From assembly GCA_937865685.1 (NCBI GenBank), contig CALMGU010000031.1, positions 1-56,295 on the forward strand: DNA of 56,295 nt, written 5' to 3'. This DNA is from an uncultured Alphaproteobacteria bacterium (GTDB lineage: Bacteria; Pseudomonadota; Alphaproteobacteria; Micropepsales; Micropepsaceae). Positions 1-8,152 of the stretch are shown one piece after another. The notes below the pieces were generated by a model. It ran no database searches and was not told the DNA's origin. It saw nothing but the letters and a program-made list of their open reading frames with translations. The translations under genes and the position numbers were made by a program. Numbering within the stretch: the stretch's first letter is position 1; the number at the start of each line of letters is the position of its first letter.

Positions 1-290
1 TCATCAAGAAGGCTGTGGCCCTTGGCATCATGGAAGCTGTCGCCCAGGAGATAGATGCTGCGCGGCGCTGTCTCCGCCACCACGGCTTCCAGGGCGGCGA
101 GCGTGAGCCCCGTGTCGAAGGGCGGCACGGAAATGCCGCGGCGGGCCAGGGCAGCGCCCTGTTCGAGGTGCAGGTCGGCCACCAGAAGAGCTGCAAGATC
201 AGGGGCATAGAGCGCACCTGAAAGATGCGGCAGGAAGCTGAGCCCGGCGAGGCTGATGGGGTTGAGCTTAGACAAGCCGCTGGGCCTCAT
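1..290 (-). CDS. pdeM: Ligase-associated DNA damage response endonuclease PdeM (metallophosphoesterase), 5' part only
   Basis: Reading the minus strand from an ATG at 290 gives an open frame that runs off the window after about 96 residues. It contains VADLHLEQG, then an ARRGISVPPFDT stretch, then LLGDSFHD. These are the first metal-binding blocks (DxH and GDxxHD) of the calcineurin-like phosphoesterases that accompany bacterial Lhr helicases. The ATG lies inside the end of the upstream helicase gene and overlaps it by 23 bases, which is typical of this repair pair. In the family the protein is a metal-dependent nuclease or phosphoesterase proposed to act with an ATP-dependent DNA ligase and an exonuclease. 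The C-terminal half and any ligase genes lie outside the window. The family call is firm; the exact start is less so. Confidence 0.85.
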   Translation of the reverse strand, partial: MRPSGLSKLNPISLAGLSFLPHLSGALYAPDLAALLVADLHLEQGAALARRGISVPPFDTGLTLAALEAVVAETAPRSIYLLGDSFHDAKGHSLLD

Positions 291-2721
291 CCATGAGTTG
301 CTCGGCAGCTTCGGCGAGAAGGGCATCATCCCCACTGCCTTGAATCGATTCGCGGCCGATCTCCAGCAGCACCGGCACGGCGAGCGGCGACACCTGGTCG
401 AGCGCCCGGTGGACGATCTGGCCCTTGATGCGCCGGAGCATGGCGGCGAGGCGATGGGCGTCGATCAGCCCGTCGGCCGCATCGTCCCAGGCGGCGCGCA
501 GCAGGATGTGATCCGGCTGGTGCGAGCGCAGCACGTCGTAGATCAAGTCGGTGTTGACGGTCATCTGGCGGCCCGACTTCTCCTTTCCGGGCAGGCGCCG
601 CTCGATCAGCATGGCGATGATCGCCGCATTGCGGAAGGTGCGCTTCATCAGGTTCGACTCGGCCAGCCAGGCATCGAGATCGTCGCCCAGCATGTCGGCG
701 TCGAACAGCTTGCCCATGTCGAGGCCGCTCATGTCCCGCGCCGCCCACACCGCCAGGGCATATTCATTGGCGATGAATCCCAAAGGCTTCATCCGAGCCC
801 GCTCCAGTCGCCGGGTCAACAACATGCCCAAGGTCTGATGCGCCAGCCGGCCCTCGAAAGGATAACAGGCCAGATAGTGGCGGCTGGCGCGGGGGAAATG
901 TTCCACCAGCAACTGACCGGGCTTGGGAATGACGCTGCGCCACTCCTGAATCTTCAGCCATTCCTGCACCGGATCTGGCAGCATATGCCAGCGCTCCGGC
1001 GCGGAGACCATTTCGCGCACCCGCTGGGCAAGAAAGGTGGAAAGCGGAAACTTTCCGCCATTGTAGCTGGGCACCTGGGCTTCCGGATCATGGGTGCGGG
1101 TGACATAGGCCGCGTTTTCCCGCAGGCCTTCGAAGCGCAAGACATCGCCGGCAAAGACGAAGGTATCGCCCGCCGACAATTGCTCGACAAAATACTCCTC
1201 CAGCTGTCCCAGCCGCCGGCCGCCCACGCCGGTGGGCTTGCCCCGCGATTGCAGGCGGATATCCACCATGGGCTCTTCGACGATCACGCCCACATTCAAG
1301 CGATAGGCCTGGCCCAGGCGCGGATGGGCCAGGCGCCATCTGCCATCGGGCAACTGCCGCAAGCGCGCGTAACGGTCGTAACTTTTGAGCGCATAGCCGC
1401 CGGTGGCGACGAAATTCAGGGCGGCGTCGAAATCCGCGCGGCTCAAATCCGCAAACGGCATGGCCGAACGGATTTCGGCATAGAGCATATCGGCATGAAA
1501 GGGAGCCGCCACCGCCATGCCCCAGATATGCTGGCATAGCACGTCCAGGCTGCCCTGCTTCAGCCGATCGCCATCCAACTCGCCCGCCAGCACCGCGTCG
1601 CGGGCGGCATTGCATTCCAAGACTTCGAACCGGTTGGCGGGTACCAGCAAGGCGGCGCTGGGTTCGTCGAGACGATGATTGGCGCGGCCGATCCGCTGCA
1701 CCAGCCGGGCGGCGCCCTTGGGCGCCCCGATGCAGATCACTTTGTCGACCGCACCCCAGTCGATGCCCAGATCCAAAGTCGAGGTACAGACCACGGCCCG
1801 CAACGCCCCCCTGGCCATCGCCGCTTCGACCTTGCGGCGCTGTTCGGGCGCCAGCGAGCCATGATGCAACGCGATCGGCCAATTGGCATCGTTGAGCTTC
1901 CACAATTCCTGGAAGGTGCGCTCGGCCTGGCTGCGGGTATTGACGAAGATCAGCGCCGTCTTGGCTTCGCCGATCGCCGTCATCACATCCAACATGGCAT
2001 GACGCGCCAGATGTCCGGCCCAGGGCACGTAGGAGTCCGAGGCGCTGATGGCGATCTTGGGCTTTGCGCCGCCTTTGGCCACCACCAGATCCGCCAGCGC
2101 CTCACCGTCGCGCGATTGCGGCACCAGAAAGCGCTGCAGCGGCTTGGGATCGGCCACGGTCGCCGACAGCCCGACGCGGCGGTGGCCCGGCGCCAGTTGC
2201 GACAGCCGCGCCAGACCCAGCGCCAGAAGATCCCCCCGCTTGGAATTGTAGAGCGCATGCAGTTCGTCCAGCACCACCGTCTTCAGATGCTCGAACATCT
2301 GCGGCGCGCGGGGATGGGCGATCAGAAGTGCCAGCTGCTCCGGCGTGGTGAGGAGAAAATCCGGCGGCGCATGGCGCTGGCGCTGGCGCCGCGCCACGGG
2401 CGTGTCGCCGGTCCGTGTTTCCACTGTAATGGCCAGGGCCATTTCAGCGACCGGCGCTTCCAGATTGCGCGCCACGTCCACCGCCAGCGCCTTCAAAGGC
2501 GAGATGTACAGCGTGTGCAATCGTGACGCGCGCGAGCGTTTGGGCCGCTCCGCCAGATCGATCAGGCTGGGCAGGAACCCGGCAAGGGTCTTGCCGCCGC
2601 CTGTAGGCGCCACCAGAAGCACGCTTTCACCGCGCTGCGCGGTCTCGATCAAGGCCAGCTGATGGGCGCGCGGCGTCCAGCCTTTGGCGGCAAACCAGTC
2701 CTGAAAACGGGGCGGCAGCAT
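268..2721 (-). CDS. Ligase-associated DEXH-box DNA helicase (Lhr-like)
   Basis: An 817-residue superfamily 2 helicase. The N-terminal RecA domain carries Walker A (PTGGGKTLAGF, near residue 42) and a DELH box in VVLDELHAL. The second RecA domain carries LVQRIGRANHR (motif VI). An Lhr-type C-terminal region follows. The length fits the ligase-associated subfamily rather than the roughly 1,500-residue full Lhr. The family is a 3'-5' ssDNA-dependent translocase and helicase linked to DNA repair. I start at the ATG at 2721 (MLPPRFQDWF), which matches the usual N-terminus; a GTG at 2736 would add five residues. The gene is co-transcribed with, and overlaps, the PdeM gene downstream. Confidence 0.9.
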   Translation of the reverse strand: MLPPRFQDWFAAKGWTPRAHQLALIETAQRGESVLLVAPTGGGKTLAGFLPSLIDLAERPKRSRASRLHTLYISPLKALAVDVARNLEAPVAEMALAITVETRTGDTPVARRQRQRHAPPDFLLTTPEQLALLIAHPRAPQMFEHLKTVVLDELHALYNSKRGDLLALGLARLSQLAPGHRRVGLSATVADPKPLQRFLVPQSRDGEALADLVVAKGGAKPKIAISASDSYVPWAGHLARHAMLDVMTAIGEAKTALIFVNTRSQAERTFQELWKLNDANWPIALHHGSLAPEQRRKVEAAMARGALRAVVCTSTLDLGIDWGAVDKVICIGAPKGAARLVQRIGRANHRLDEPSAALLVPANRFEVLECNAARDAVLAGELDGDRLKQGSLDVLCQHIWGMAVAAPFHADMLYAEIRSAMPFADLSRADFDAALNFVATGGYALKSYDRYARLRQLPDGRWRLAHPRLGQAYRLNVGVIVEEPMVDIRLQSRGKPTGVGGRRLGQLEEYFVEQLSAGDTFVFAGDVLRFEGLRENAAYVTRTHDPEAQVPSYNGGKFPLSTFLAQRVREMVSAPERWHMLPDPVQEWLKIQEWRSVIPKPGQLLVEHFPRASRHYLACYPFEGRLAHQTLGMLLTRRLERARMKPLGFIANEYALAVWAARDMSGLDMGKLFDADMLGDDLDAWLAESNLMKRTFRNAAIIAMLIERRLPGKEKSGRQMTVNTDLIYDVLRSHQPDHILLRAAWDDAADGLIDAHRLAAMLRRIKGQIVHRALDQVSPLAVPVLLEIGRESIQGSGDDALLAEAAEQLMDEAQRLV

Positions 2722-2776
2722 GAGGGTTTGTCCCACGCCGCGCGCCGCAAAAGCGAGGGGTATTTGACAAGGGATT

Positions 2777-3526
2777 CTAGGGCGTGTCCGCCATCAGGCG
2801 CTTCAGCTCGGCCTCCGGGATGCCGTAAAAGCTGTTTGCCAACCGCTCGATGCCTGCCCGGTTGATCAGGGTCAACTGCCCCCGCCGCGCCGCGATAAAA
2901 CCCCGCCGCTCGAAGGAATGCAGCGCCACGGTGACGCCGGCCCGGCGCACGCCCAGCATCACAGCCAGGAATTCATGGGTGAGCGGTACAGCATCGCTTT
3001 CCAGCCGGTCATGCGCCATCAAAAGCCAGCGCGCCAACCGCTCCTCCAGCTTGGCCCGGCCATTGGCCAGCGCCGTATGGGCGGTCTGGATCATGAAAGC
3101 CTGAGCCGATTTCATCATCAGCGCCCGCAAGCTTGCACTCTGCCGTAGGGCGTCCGTGAAGGCTGCGGCGGCCATGCGCCGGCCGCTGCCGCCAATCTGC
3201 ATATAGGCGGAATGCTGGGCCCGGTCGTCGCCGAAAACCAGCGGCACTCCGGTCACGCCTTCCTTGCCGATCACGCCCACTTCGATGCGATGATCCTCGG
3301 CATTCACCGCCACCACCGACACCACGCCGGTCTCGACAAAATAGACATGGGTGATGGGACGGCCGGGAACTTCCACCACCTGGCGCTCCTTCAAGCTCAC
3401 CAATTCAAGATGGGGCGCCAGTAACGCGAAATCCGAAACCGGCATCTTGTTGAGCAGCCGGTTGCGGACGTCGGTCCGCGAAGGCATGACATCATCCATG
3501 GACTTCAAACCGGCCTCAATCGACAT
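2777..3526 (-). CDS. Crp/Fnr family transcriptional regulator
   Basis: 249 residues with a cyclic-nucleotide-binding-like beta-barrel (about residues 25-140; VYFVETGVVSVV, GVIGKEGVTGVPLVFGDD) and a C-terminal winged helix (EFLAVMLGVRRAGVTVAL). There is no Fnr-type cysteine cluster, so an oxygen-sensing iron-sulfur role is not supported. The effector is unknown. AAAGGAT is a good ribosome-binding site about 8 bases before the ATG. The gene stands alone: the helicase operon lies 56 bases downstream on the same strand, and a 277-base spacer with repeated TACGG motifs lies upstream. Regulators of this type are often autoregulated, and the upstream inverted repeat is a candidate operator, but that is inference. 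Confidence 0.85.
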   Translation of the reverse strand: MSIEAGLKSMDDVMPSRTDVRNRLLNKMPVSDFALLAPHLELVSLKERQVVEVPGRPITHVYFVETGVVSVVAVNAEDHRIEVGVIGKEGVTGVPLVFGDDRAQHSAYMQIGGSGRRMAAAAFTDALRQSASLRALMMKSAQAFMIQTAHTALANGRAKLEERLARWLLMAHDRLESDAVPLTHEFLAVMLGVRRAGVTVALHSFERRGFIAARRGQLTLINRAGIERLANSFYGIPEAELKRLMADTP

Positions 3527-3628
3527 GGCCGGATATCCTTTTGCTGTTTATGGCGAGTGCCCCGCGAGTCGAACGACTCCACGCACAGAACTTAGCGGGC
3601 TTGCGACAAAAGCCCATGCTTTTTTCAG

Positions 3629-3714
3629 TACGGAAACGTACGGGTTTTGTGCAAATCCGAGCATGGCAATTCATTAAATGCTCCGTATGCAGATAGTATA
3701 TGATCTGTGTACGG
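3629..3714. promoter_or_regulatory. Repeated TACGG/CCGTA motifs with a long imperfect inverted repeat
   Basis: The 277-base spacer 3527-3803 holds no gene. It contains TACGG at 3629-3633 and 3639-3643, exactly 10 bp apart. It also contains an inverted repeat, ccgtatgcagat (3683-3694) / atctgtgtacgg (3703-3714), which matches at 10 of 12 positions around an AT-rich 8-base spacer. The repeat begins 157 bases upstream of the Crp/Fnr-like gene and has no T-run, so it looks like an operator and not a terminator. A weak promoter reading (TTGCAC, 18 bases, TACTGA) overlaps it on the minus strand. The binding protein is unknown. Confidence 0.4.
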
Positions 3715-3803
3715 ATTACTTGCCCGCACCAGGTGCGGCGGATGCCTCCGGGCACAATTGTCCGGTGCCGCACCATGGAAACGCACCCCGACGGGCGCGG
3801 GTT

Positions 3804-4571
3804 TCAGCTTTTGAGGAAATCCACCACCGCTTGGCGGGTGGGACGCGCGCCAACCGCCGACATGTGGTCGCGGCCGGGCACGATTGCGGCAGAGCCGTGG
3901 GGAAATATGGCGGCAAGGGGGCCGGAGGGCCCGGCGACGGTGTCCTGGTCGCCATCGACCACCAGGATGGGCTTGGTGAGCGATTTGAGGATTTCGAGCG
4001 GCAGGGGACCGGTCATGGCGCGCATGCAGGCGGCGAGCGCCAGCCGGTCCTTGCCCTGCTGCTCGGCGAAATCGCGAAACATGCGCGCCCTGGGATCGGT
4101 GATGCTGTTTTTATCTTCGGTCAAGAGCGCGTCGGCGATGGCCGCGCGCCGTTCGGGGTCCGACACGCGCGGACCGATCAGATAATGTTCGCCCACGCCG
4201 CCCAACGCCAGGCGGGTGACGCGGTCGGGAAAATGCGCCAGGAAGCGCAAGCCGATCAGCCCGCCCATCGAATAGCCCACATAAGGCGCGGCATCGATTC
4301 CCGCCTGGTCCATCACGGTCGCGACATCTTCAGCCATGCGGTCGTGATGATAGAGCGCGGAATCGTGCGGCTTGTCGCTTTCGCCATGCCCGCGATTGTC
4401 GATCGCGAGCACCGAAAAACCCGCTTCGGCCAGCGAGCCATACCAGCCGGTCGATTTCCAGTTCTGCTCCTTGCTGGAAGCGAAGCCATGCACCAGCACG
4501 ACCGGCGGGCCTTCTCCCAAGCGCTCATACGCAACGTGGATTCCGTCGGAGGTGGTGGCGAATTCGGTCAT
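3804..4571 (-). CDS. Alpha/beta hydrolase
   Basis: 255 residues of the alpha/beta-hydrolase fold. The oxyanion region is VVLVHGF (residues 24-30). The nucleophile elbow is GYSMGG, with Ser101. An acid lies in VVDGDQD near 209-213, and the catalytic histidine is in GRDHMSAVG near 236. There is no signal peptide, so the enzyme is cytoplasmic. The motifs fit small esterase, lipase or C-C hydrolase families, and the substrate cannot be read from sequence. The gene stands alone on the minus strand, with the regulatory spacer at its 3' side and a palindromic repeat between it and the divergent DUF423 gene. Confidence 0.85.
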   Translation of the reverse strand: MTEFATTSDGIHVAYERLGEGPPVVLVHGFASSKEQNWKSTGWYGSLAEAGFSVLAIDNRGHGESDKPHDSALYHHDRMAEDVATVMDQAGIDAAPYVGYSMGGLIGLRFLAHFPDRVTRLALGGVGEHYLIGPRVSDPERRAAIADALLTEDKNSITDPRARMFRDFAEQQGKDRLALAACMRAMTGPLPLEILKSLTKPILVVDGDQDTVAGPSGPLAAIFPHGSAAIVPGRDHMSAVGARPTRQAVVDFLKS

Positions 4572-4609
4572 GATGGCCGTCTCTCAAATCTTCCATGCTG
4601 CCCGCTAGC

Positions 4610-4665
4610 GCGGGCGTTCGGCCGGCAAAAGCTCCCCCGGAGCTTTTGCTGATCGGCCTCACGGG
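4610..4665. repeat. Palindromic intergenic repeat, family A, copy 1
   Basis: About 56 bases beginning gcgggcgttcg, with a strong hairpin caaaagctcc / ggagcttttg and ending cctcacggg. A near-identical copy lies at 49677-49732. This copy sits in the 155-base gap between the divergent hydrolase and DUF423 genes. The size and palindromic form fit a REP-like element. No transposase is nearby. Confidence 0.75.
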
Positions 4666-4726
4666 GAAGAAAGCCTGTGTTCGCTACCCCTACCGTAGGG
4701 TCGCGGTGATTGTCTATGATGCCGCT

Positions 4727-5080
4727 ATGGACCGGATTTGGCTCGGAATTGCGGCGATCAACGGGGCGCTGGCCGTCATCGCGGGTGCGTTCGCCGCGCA
4801 TGGCCTCAAGGCCCATCTGAGTGCCGATTCCCTGGCCGTGTTCGAGACCGGCGCGCGCTACCACATGTATCATGCCCTGGCGATGGCGGTTGCGGCCCTG
4901 GTCCCGGCGCGCCCCGCTTCCATCGCGTTCATGATCGGCATCGCCTTGTTTTCCGGTTCGCTTTACATGCTGGCCCTGACCGGCATTCCCCTGTTGGGGG
5001 CGATCACGCCCATTGGCGGGCTGTGCTTCATTGCCGGCTGGGGTCTTCTGGCCTGGCGGGCTTTGAAGGGCCCGATTTGA
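4727..5080 (+). CDS. DUF423 family small membrane protein
   Basis: 117 residues with four hydrophobic helices and the family pattern of an early GAFAAHGLK followed by an ARYHMYHALA stretch and a Gly/Pro-rich last helix pair. This matches the DUF423 (YgdD-type) inner-membrane proteins, whose function is unknown. I start at ATG 4727 (MDRIWLG). The open frame extends to 4595, but the upstream part is palindromic repeat sequence. A GC-rich hairpin follows at 5086-5112. Confidence 0.85.
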   Translation: MDRIWLGIAAINGALAVIAGAFAAHGLKAHLSADSLAVFETGARYHMYHALAMAVAALVPARPASIAFMIGIALFSGSLYMLALTGIPLLGAITPIGGLCFIAGWGLLAWRALKGPI

Positions 5081-5085
5081 TCGCA

Positions 5086-5112
5086 AGGGGCGGAGTGTGA
5101 GGCCCCGCCCCT
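5086..5112 (+). terminator. GC-rich hairpin after the DUF423 gene
   Basis: An 8-bp perfect stem, aggggcgg / ccgcccct, with an 11-base loop begins 6 bases after the stop codon. It has no clear T-run, so termination is only probable. It could also be a spacer hairpin before ada. Confidence 0.35.
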
Positions 5113-5150
5113 CCTGCCAGATTGGCGTCAGATGATCTGGAGTATCCGAG

Positions 5151-6227
5151 ATGAAAAATTCCAAAGCCCGCGAGCTGGCAAAAGCCGCAACCGAATCCGA
5201 TCCCCGCTGGGCCAAGGTGATGGCCCGCGATGCGGCCAGCGACGGCCAATTCGTCTATTCGGTCAAATCCACAGGGGTCTATTGCCGCCCCTCTTGCGCG
5301 GCGCGGCTGGCCAATCCCGCCAATGTCCGTTTTCACCTCACCCCAGCGGCGGCACGGGCGGAAGGCTTTCGTGCCTGCAAGCGCTGCAAGCCCGATCTGG
5401 GCTGCGAGGCGCCCCATGCCGCCAAAGTGGCCGAAGCGGCGCGCCGCATCGCCGCCAGCGAAGAGACGCCGTCCCTGACCAGCCTGGCCAAGCGGGCCGG
5501 CCTTTCCCCGCATCACTTCCATCGCGTCTTCAAGGCGATAACCGGCCTGACACCCAAGGACTATGCCGCCGCCCATCGCGGCAATAAGGTTCGCGCGCAA
5601 CTGCGCAAAAGCGCCAGCGTCACCGAAGCGATCTATGATGCGGGCTATAATTCCGGCAGCCGCTTCTACGAGAAATCGAAATCTCTTCTGGGCATGACCC
5701 CCAGCAAATATCGCGCCGGCGGCGCCGACGAGGAAATCCGCTTCGCCATCGCCGGGACTTCCTTGGGCGCGCTCTTGGTGGCGGCCAGCGAGAAGGGTGT
5801 TTGCGCCATCCTGATGGGCGACAATCCGGAAAAGCTGCTGCAGGATTTACAGGATCGCTTCACCCGGGCGCGCCTGGTGGGCGGCGACGCCAAATTCGAG
5901 AAGCTGGTGGCCAAGGTGGTGGGCCTGGTCGAACGTCCGGCCAAGGATCTCGACTTGCCGCTGGACATTCGCGGCACCGCGTTCCAGCAGCGCGTGTGGA
6001 AGGCGTTGACCGCGATCCCGGCGGGCAAGACCGCCAGCTATGCCGAAATCGCCAAGAAAATCGGCAAGCCCAGCGCCGTGCGCGCGGTGGCCCAAGCCTG
6101 CGCCGCCAATTCGCTGGCTATCGCCATTCCCTGTCACCGGGTGGTGAAAACCGATGGCGGCCTGTCCGGCTATCGCTGGGGCGTGGCGCGCAAGCAGGAA
6201 TTGCTGGCCCGCGAAGAGGCGGCCTGA
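5151..6227 (+). CDS. ada: Bifunctional Ada: methylphosphotriester repair/AraC activator and O6-methylguanine-DNA methyltransferase
   Basis: 358 residues with the full Ada layout. The N-terminal zinc domain has Cys45/Cys49 (CRPSC) and Cys76/Cys79 (CKRC). By homology Cys45 accepts the methyl group from phosphotriesters and turns the protein into an activator. An AraC-type helix-turn-helix pair follows (about 90-180). The C-terminal suicide methyltransferase has the active site PCHRVV with Cys328. GGAG lies 8 bases before the ATG. The 2OG-Fe(II) oxygenase gene begins 6 bases after the stop, so the two are almost certainly one alkylation-damage operon, likely self-induced by methylated Ada. Confidence 0.95.
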   Translation: MKNSKARELAKAATESDPRWAKVMARDAASDGQFVYSVKSTGVYCRPSCAARLANPANVRFHLTPAAARAEGFRACKRCKPDLGCEAPHAAKVAEAARRIAASEETPSLTSLAKRAGLSPHHFHRVFKAITGLTPKDYAAAHRGNKVRAQLRKSASVTEAIYDAGYNSGSRFYEKSKSLLGMTPSKYRAGGADEEIRFAIAGTSLGALLVAASEKGVCAILMGDNPEKLLQDLQDRFTRARLVGGDAKFEKLVAKVVGLVERPAKDLDLPLDIRGTAFQQRVWKALTAIPAGKTASYAEIAKKIGKPSAVRAVAQACAANSLAIAIPCHRVVKTDGGLSGYRWGVARKQELLAREEAA

Positions 6228-6233
6228 CTGGTC

Positions 6234-6926
6234 ATGACATTGACGGAACAGGACTGGACCGGCGCGGCCGCCGGATTGAGTGCCCAAGGTTGGGCGCTGC
6301 TGCCGAAGCTGATCGACGCTTCGGCGGCGGCGCTGCTGCGGGCATCATATGAAAAAGACATTTTCCGCAGCCATGTGATCATGGCGCGGCATGGATTCGG
6401 ACGGGGCGAATACAAATATTTCTCCTATCCTTTGCCCGACCCGATCGCCAAGCTCAGGCCCGCGCTTTACGCCCATCTGGCGCCCATCGCCAATCGCTGG
6501 GCCGAGATGCGCGAGGATGAGACGCGCTATCCCGAACGCCATCAGGATTTTCTCGACCGCTGCCATCGGGCCGGTCAGCTTCGGCCCACGCCTCTGCTGC
6601 TGAAATACGGGCCCGGCGATTACAATTGCCTGCATCAGGATCTTTACGGCGAGCATGTCTTTCCCTTGCAGGTGGCGATCCTGTTGTCGCAGCCGGGAGA
6701 CGATTTTAAGGGCGGCGAATTCGTGATGACCGAGCAGCGGCCGCGCATGCAATCGCGCGCCAGCGTGGTGCCGCTGACCTTGGGCGACGGCGTGGTCTTC
6801 GCCGTGCATAAGCGCCCCGTCAAAGGCGGCCGTGGCATCTACACCGTCAATCACCGCCATGGCGTCAGCGCGCTGACGGCAGGCGCGCGTTACACCACGG
6901 GCATCATTTTCCACGACGCGGCCTGA
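6234..6926 (+). CDS. 2-oxoglutarate/Fe(II)-dependent oxygenase in the ada operon
   Basis: 230 residues of the prolyl-4-hydroxylase-like dioxygenase fold. The metal triad is readable as His134 and Asp136 (HQDLYG) and His207 or His209 (VNHRHGVS), with Arg219 a candidate 2-oxoglutarate ligand. It is not a typical AlkB sequence. Its position 6 bases after ada implies a part in the alkylation response, for example oxidative demethylation of nucleic acid or protein, but no substrate can be read from the sequence. No signal peptide is seen. The reaction type is well supported; the repair role is inferred from context. Confidence 0.85.
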   Translation: MTLTEQDWTGAAAGLSAQGWALLPKLIDASAAALLRASYEKDIFRSHVIMARHGFGRGEYKYFSYPLPDPIAKLRPALYAHLAPIANRWAEMREDETRYPERHQDFLDRCHRAGQLRPTPLLLKYGPGDYNCLHQDLYGEHVFPLQVAILLSQPGDDFKGGEFVMTEQRPRMQSRASVVPLTLGDGVVFAVHKRPVKGGRGIYTVNHRHGVSALTAGARYTTGIIFHDAA

Positions 6927-6958
6927 GCATTCCGACTTGGGAATGCGCTGGCGGGCGG

Positions 6959-6984
6959 CCCGCTCCGGGTCTAGAAGGAGCGGG
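6959..6984 (+). terminator. Probable terminator after the ada operon
   Basis: Two inverted repeats follow the stop codon: gcattcc / ggaatgc at 6927-6946, and a GC-rich cccgctcc / ggagcggg at 6959-6984 followed by TCGTTT. The second ends 20 bases before copC. The T-run is short, so this is a moderate call. Confidence 0.4.
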
Positions 6985-7004
6985 TCGTTTCGGACGTCCC
7001 TACG

Positions 7005-7346
7005 ATGAAATTTCTGTCATGCGTCGCGATGCTTTGTCTGGTCGCGTCGCCCGCCTTGGCCAATGCCCGCCTGATCAAATCCAGCCCCGCCAATGGCGCG
7101 AAAGTAAGATCGCCCCATCGCATCGTGCTCACCTTCAGCGAAGCCTTGGAGCCCGCCTTCTCCGGCGCGCTCCTGCTGGATAAGGATGGCCGCAACCTCA
7201 ATGGCGATCCGGTCAAAGTCAGCGGCAAGCTGATCACCATCACGCCCGAACAGCTGGAGCCGGGCCGCTATGTGGTGAGCTGGCATTCCGCCGGCCATGA
7301 AGGCAAGCGACTGGAAGGCCGTTTCCACTTTGCCGTCCGGCCATGA
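7005..7346 (+). CDS. copC: CopC-domain periplasmic copper-binding protein
   Basis: 113 residues. A signal peptide (MKFLSCVAMLCLVASPALA) ends with an Ala-X-Ala-like site before NARLIKSSPANGAKV. A single CopC/YobA beta-sandwich follows (LTFSEALEPAF, then HFAVRP at the end). The usual leading His of the mature protein is replaced by Asn-Ala-Arg, so the classical N-terminal copper site may be altered. The family binds copper in the periplasm and hands it to CopD. It overlaps the next gene by 4 bases (ATGA), so the two are translationally coupled. Confidence 0.85.
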   Translation: MKFLSCVAMLCLVASPALANARLIKSSPANGAKVRSPHRIVLTFSEALEPAFSGALLLDKDGRNLNGDPVKVSGKLITITPEQLEPGRYVVSWHSAGHEGKRLEGRFHFAVRP

Positions 7347-8152
7347 CCGCCCTTCTGATTTTCGTGCGGCTGCTCCACGAGGCGAGCCTGATGGCGCTGT
7401 TCGGCAGCGCCACGTTGCTGGCGCTCTTGGGTGCAAGGATGCCCGAGCTGGCATTGGAAAGCCGCTTTCTGATGTTGGGCCGCCGCGCGGCCGCGCTGAC
7501 GGCGCTTTTGTCGGCACCGGCATGGTTTGCCTTGACGATGGCCGGAAACGGATGGACCGGTCCATTACTCCTTTTCCGCCTTTTGCTGCTGCTGGCCTTG
7601 CCGGTCGCGGTGTGGCGGGGACGGGTCCGGCCCACCGCGGTGCTTTCCGGCCTGCTGCTGTGTCTGATCGCGATTTTCAGCCACACTGCCCAAGCCAGCC
7701 CCTTCGACTTTCGGCTCATCGGCGCCCTTAGCGAGGGGCTGCATCTGCTGACGGGCGGCTATTGGATTGGCGGCCTTTGCGTATTGGCCTCTCTCCTGGC
7801 GCAACGCGCCGCGGCGCCGCGCCTGGGCGCGGCGATTTCGCTCTTCGCCGAATGGGGCATGATCGCGGTGGCGCTGCTGGTGATGACGGGCATGATCAAT
7901 GCCAGCATGGTCCTGCTCGGCACGCCCGGCCATGATGCGCCCGCCTATCTGGCCGTTCTGGGCGTCAAGCTTCTGCTGGTGACGGCGATGATCGGCCTGG
8001 CGCTGGTCAATCAGTATCGGCTGCTGCCGGGAATCGATCGGAACGACAACGCCGTCCGCATGCGAAAACATGTTGTCTGGGAACTGGGCCTGGGCCTCGT
8101 CGTAATTGGCCTGGCCATGAGTTTGGCCGTCCTGCCGCCCACGCTTCAATGA
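7343..8152 (+). CDS. copD: CopD-family copper transport membrane protein
   Basis: 269 residues with about eight hydrophobic helices. The pattern of the CopD/PcoD family is present: LLHEASLMALFG near the start, ALSEGLHLLTGGYWIGGL in the middle, and a late VKLLLVTAMIGLALVNQYRL. The His, Trp and Gly residues of these stretches probably line the copper path. It is coupled to copC. Its 3' end overlaps the otsA stop on the opposite strand by 7 bases, so the two transcripts converge. Confidence 0.85.
   Translation: MTALLIFVRLLHEASLMALFGSATLLALLGARMPELALESRFLMLGRRAAALTALLSAPAWFALTMAGNGWTGPLLLFRLLLLLALPVAVWRGRVRPTAVLSGLLLCLIAIFSHTAQASPFDFRLIGALSEGLHLLTGGYWIGGLCVLASLLAQRAAAPRLGAAISLFAEWGMIAVALLVMTGMINASMVLLGTPGHDAPAYLAVLGVKLLLVTAMIGLALVNQYRLLPGIDRNDNAVRMRKHVVWELGLGLVVIGLAMSLAVLPPTLQ

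Noticed and set aside
256..1539. Long plus-strand open frame of 427 codons opposite the Lhr-like helicase
   Set aside because: It is antisense to a well-supported helicase and its translation is His/Gln/Gly-rich with no domain. It is a high-GC shadow.
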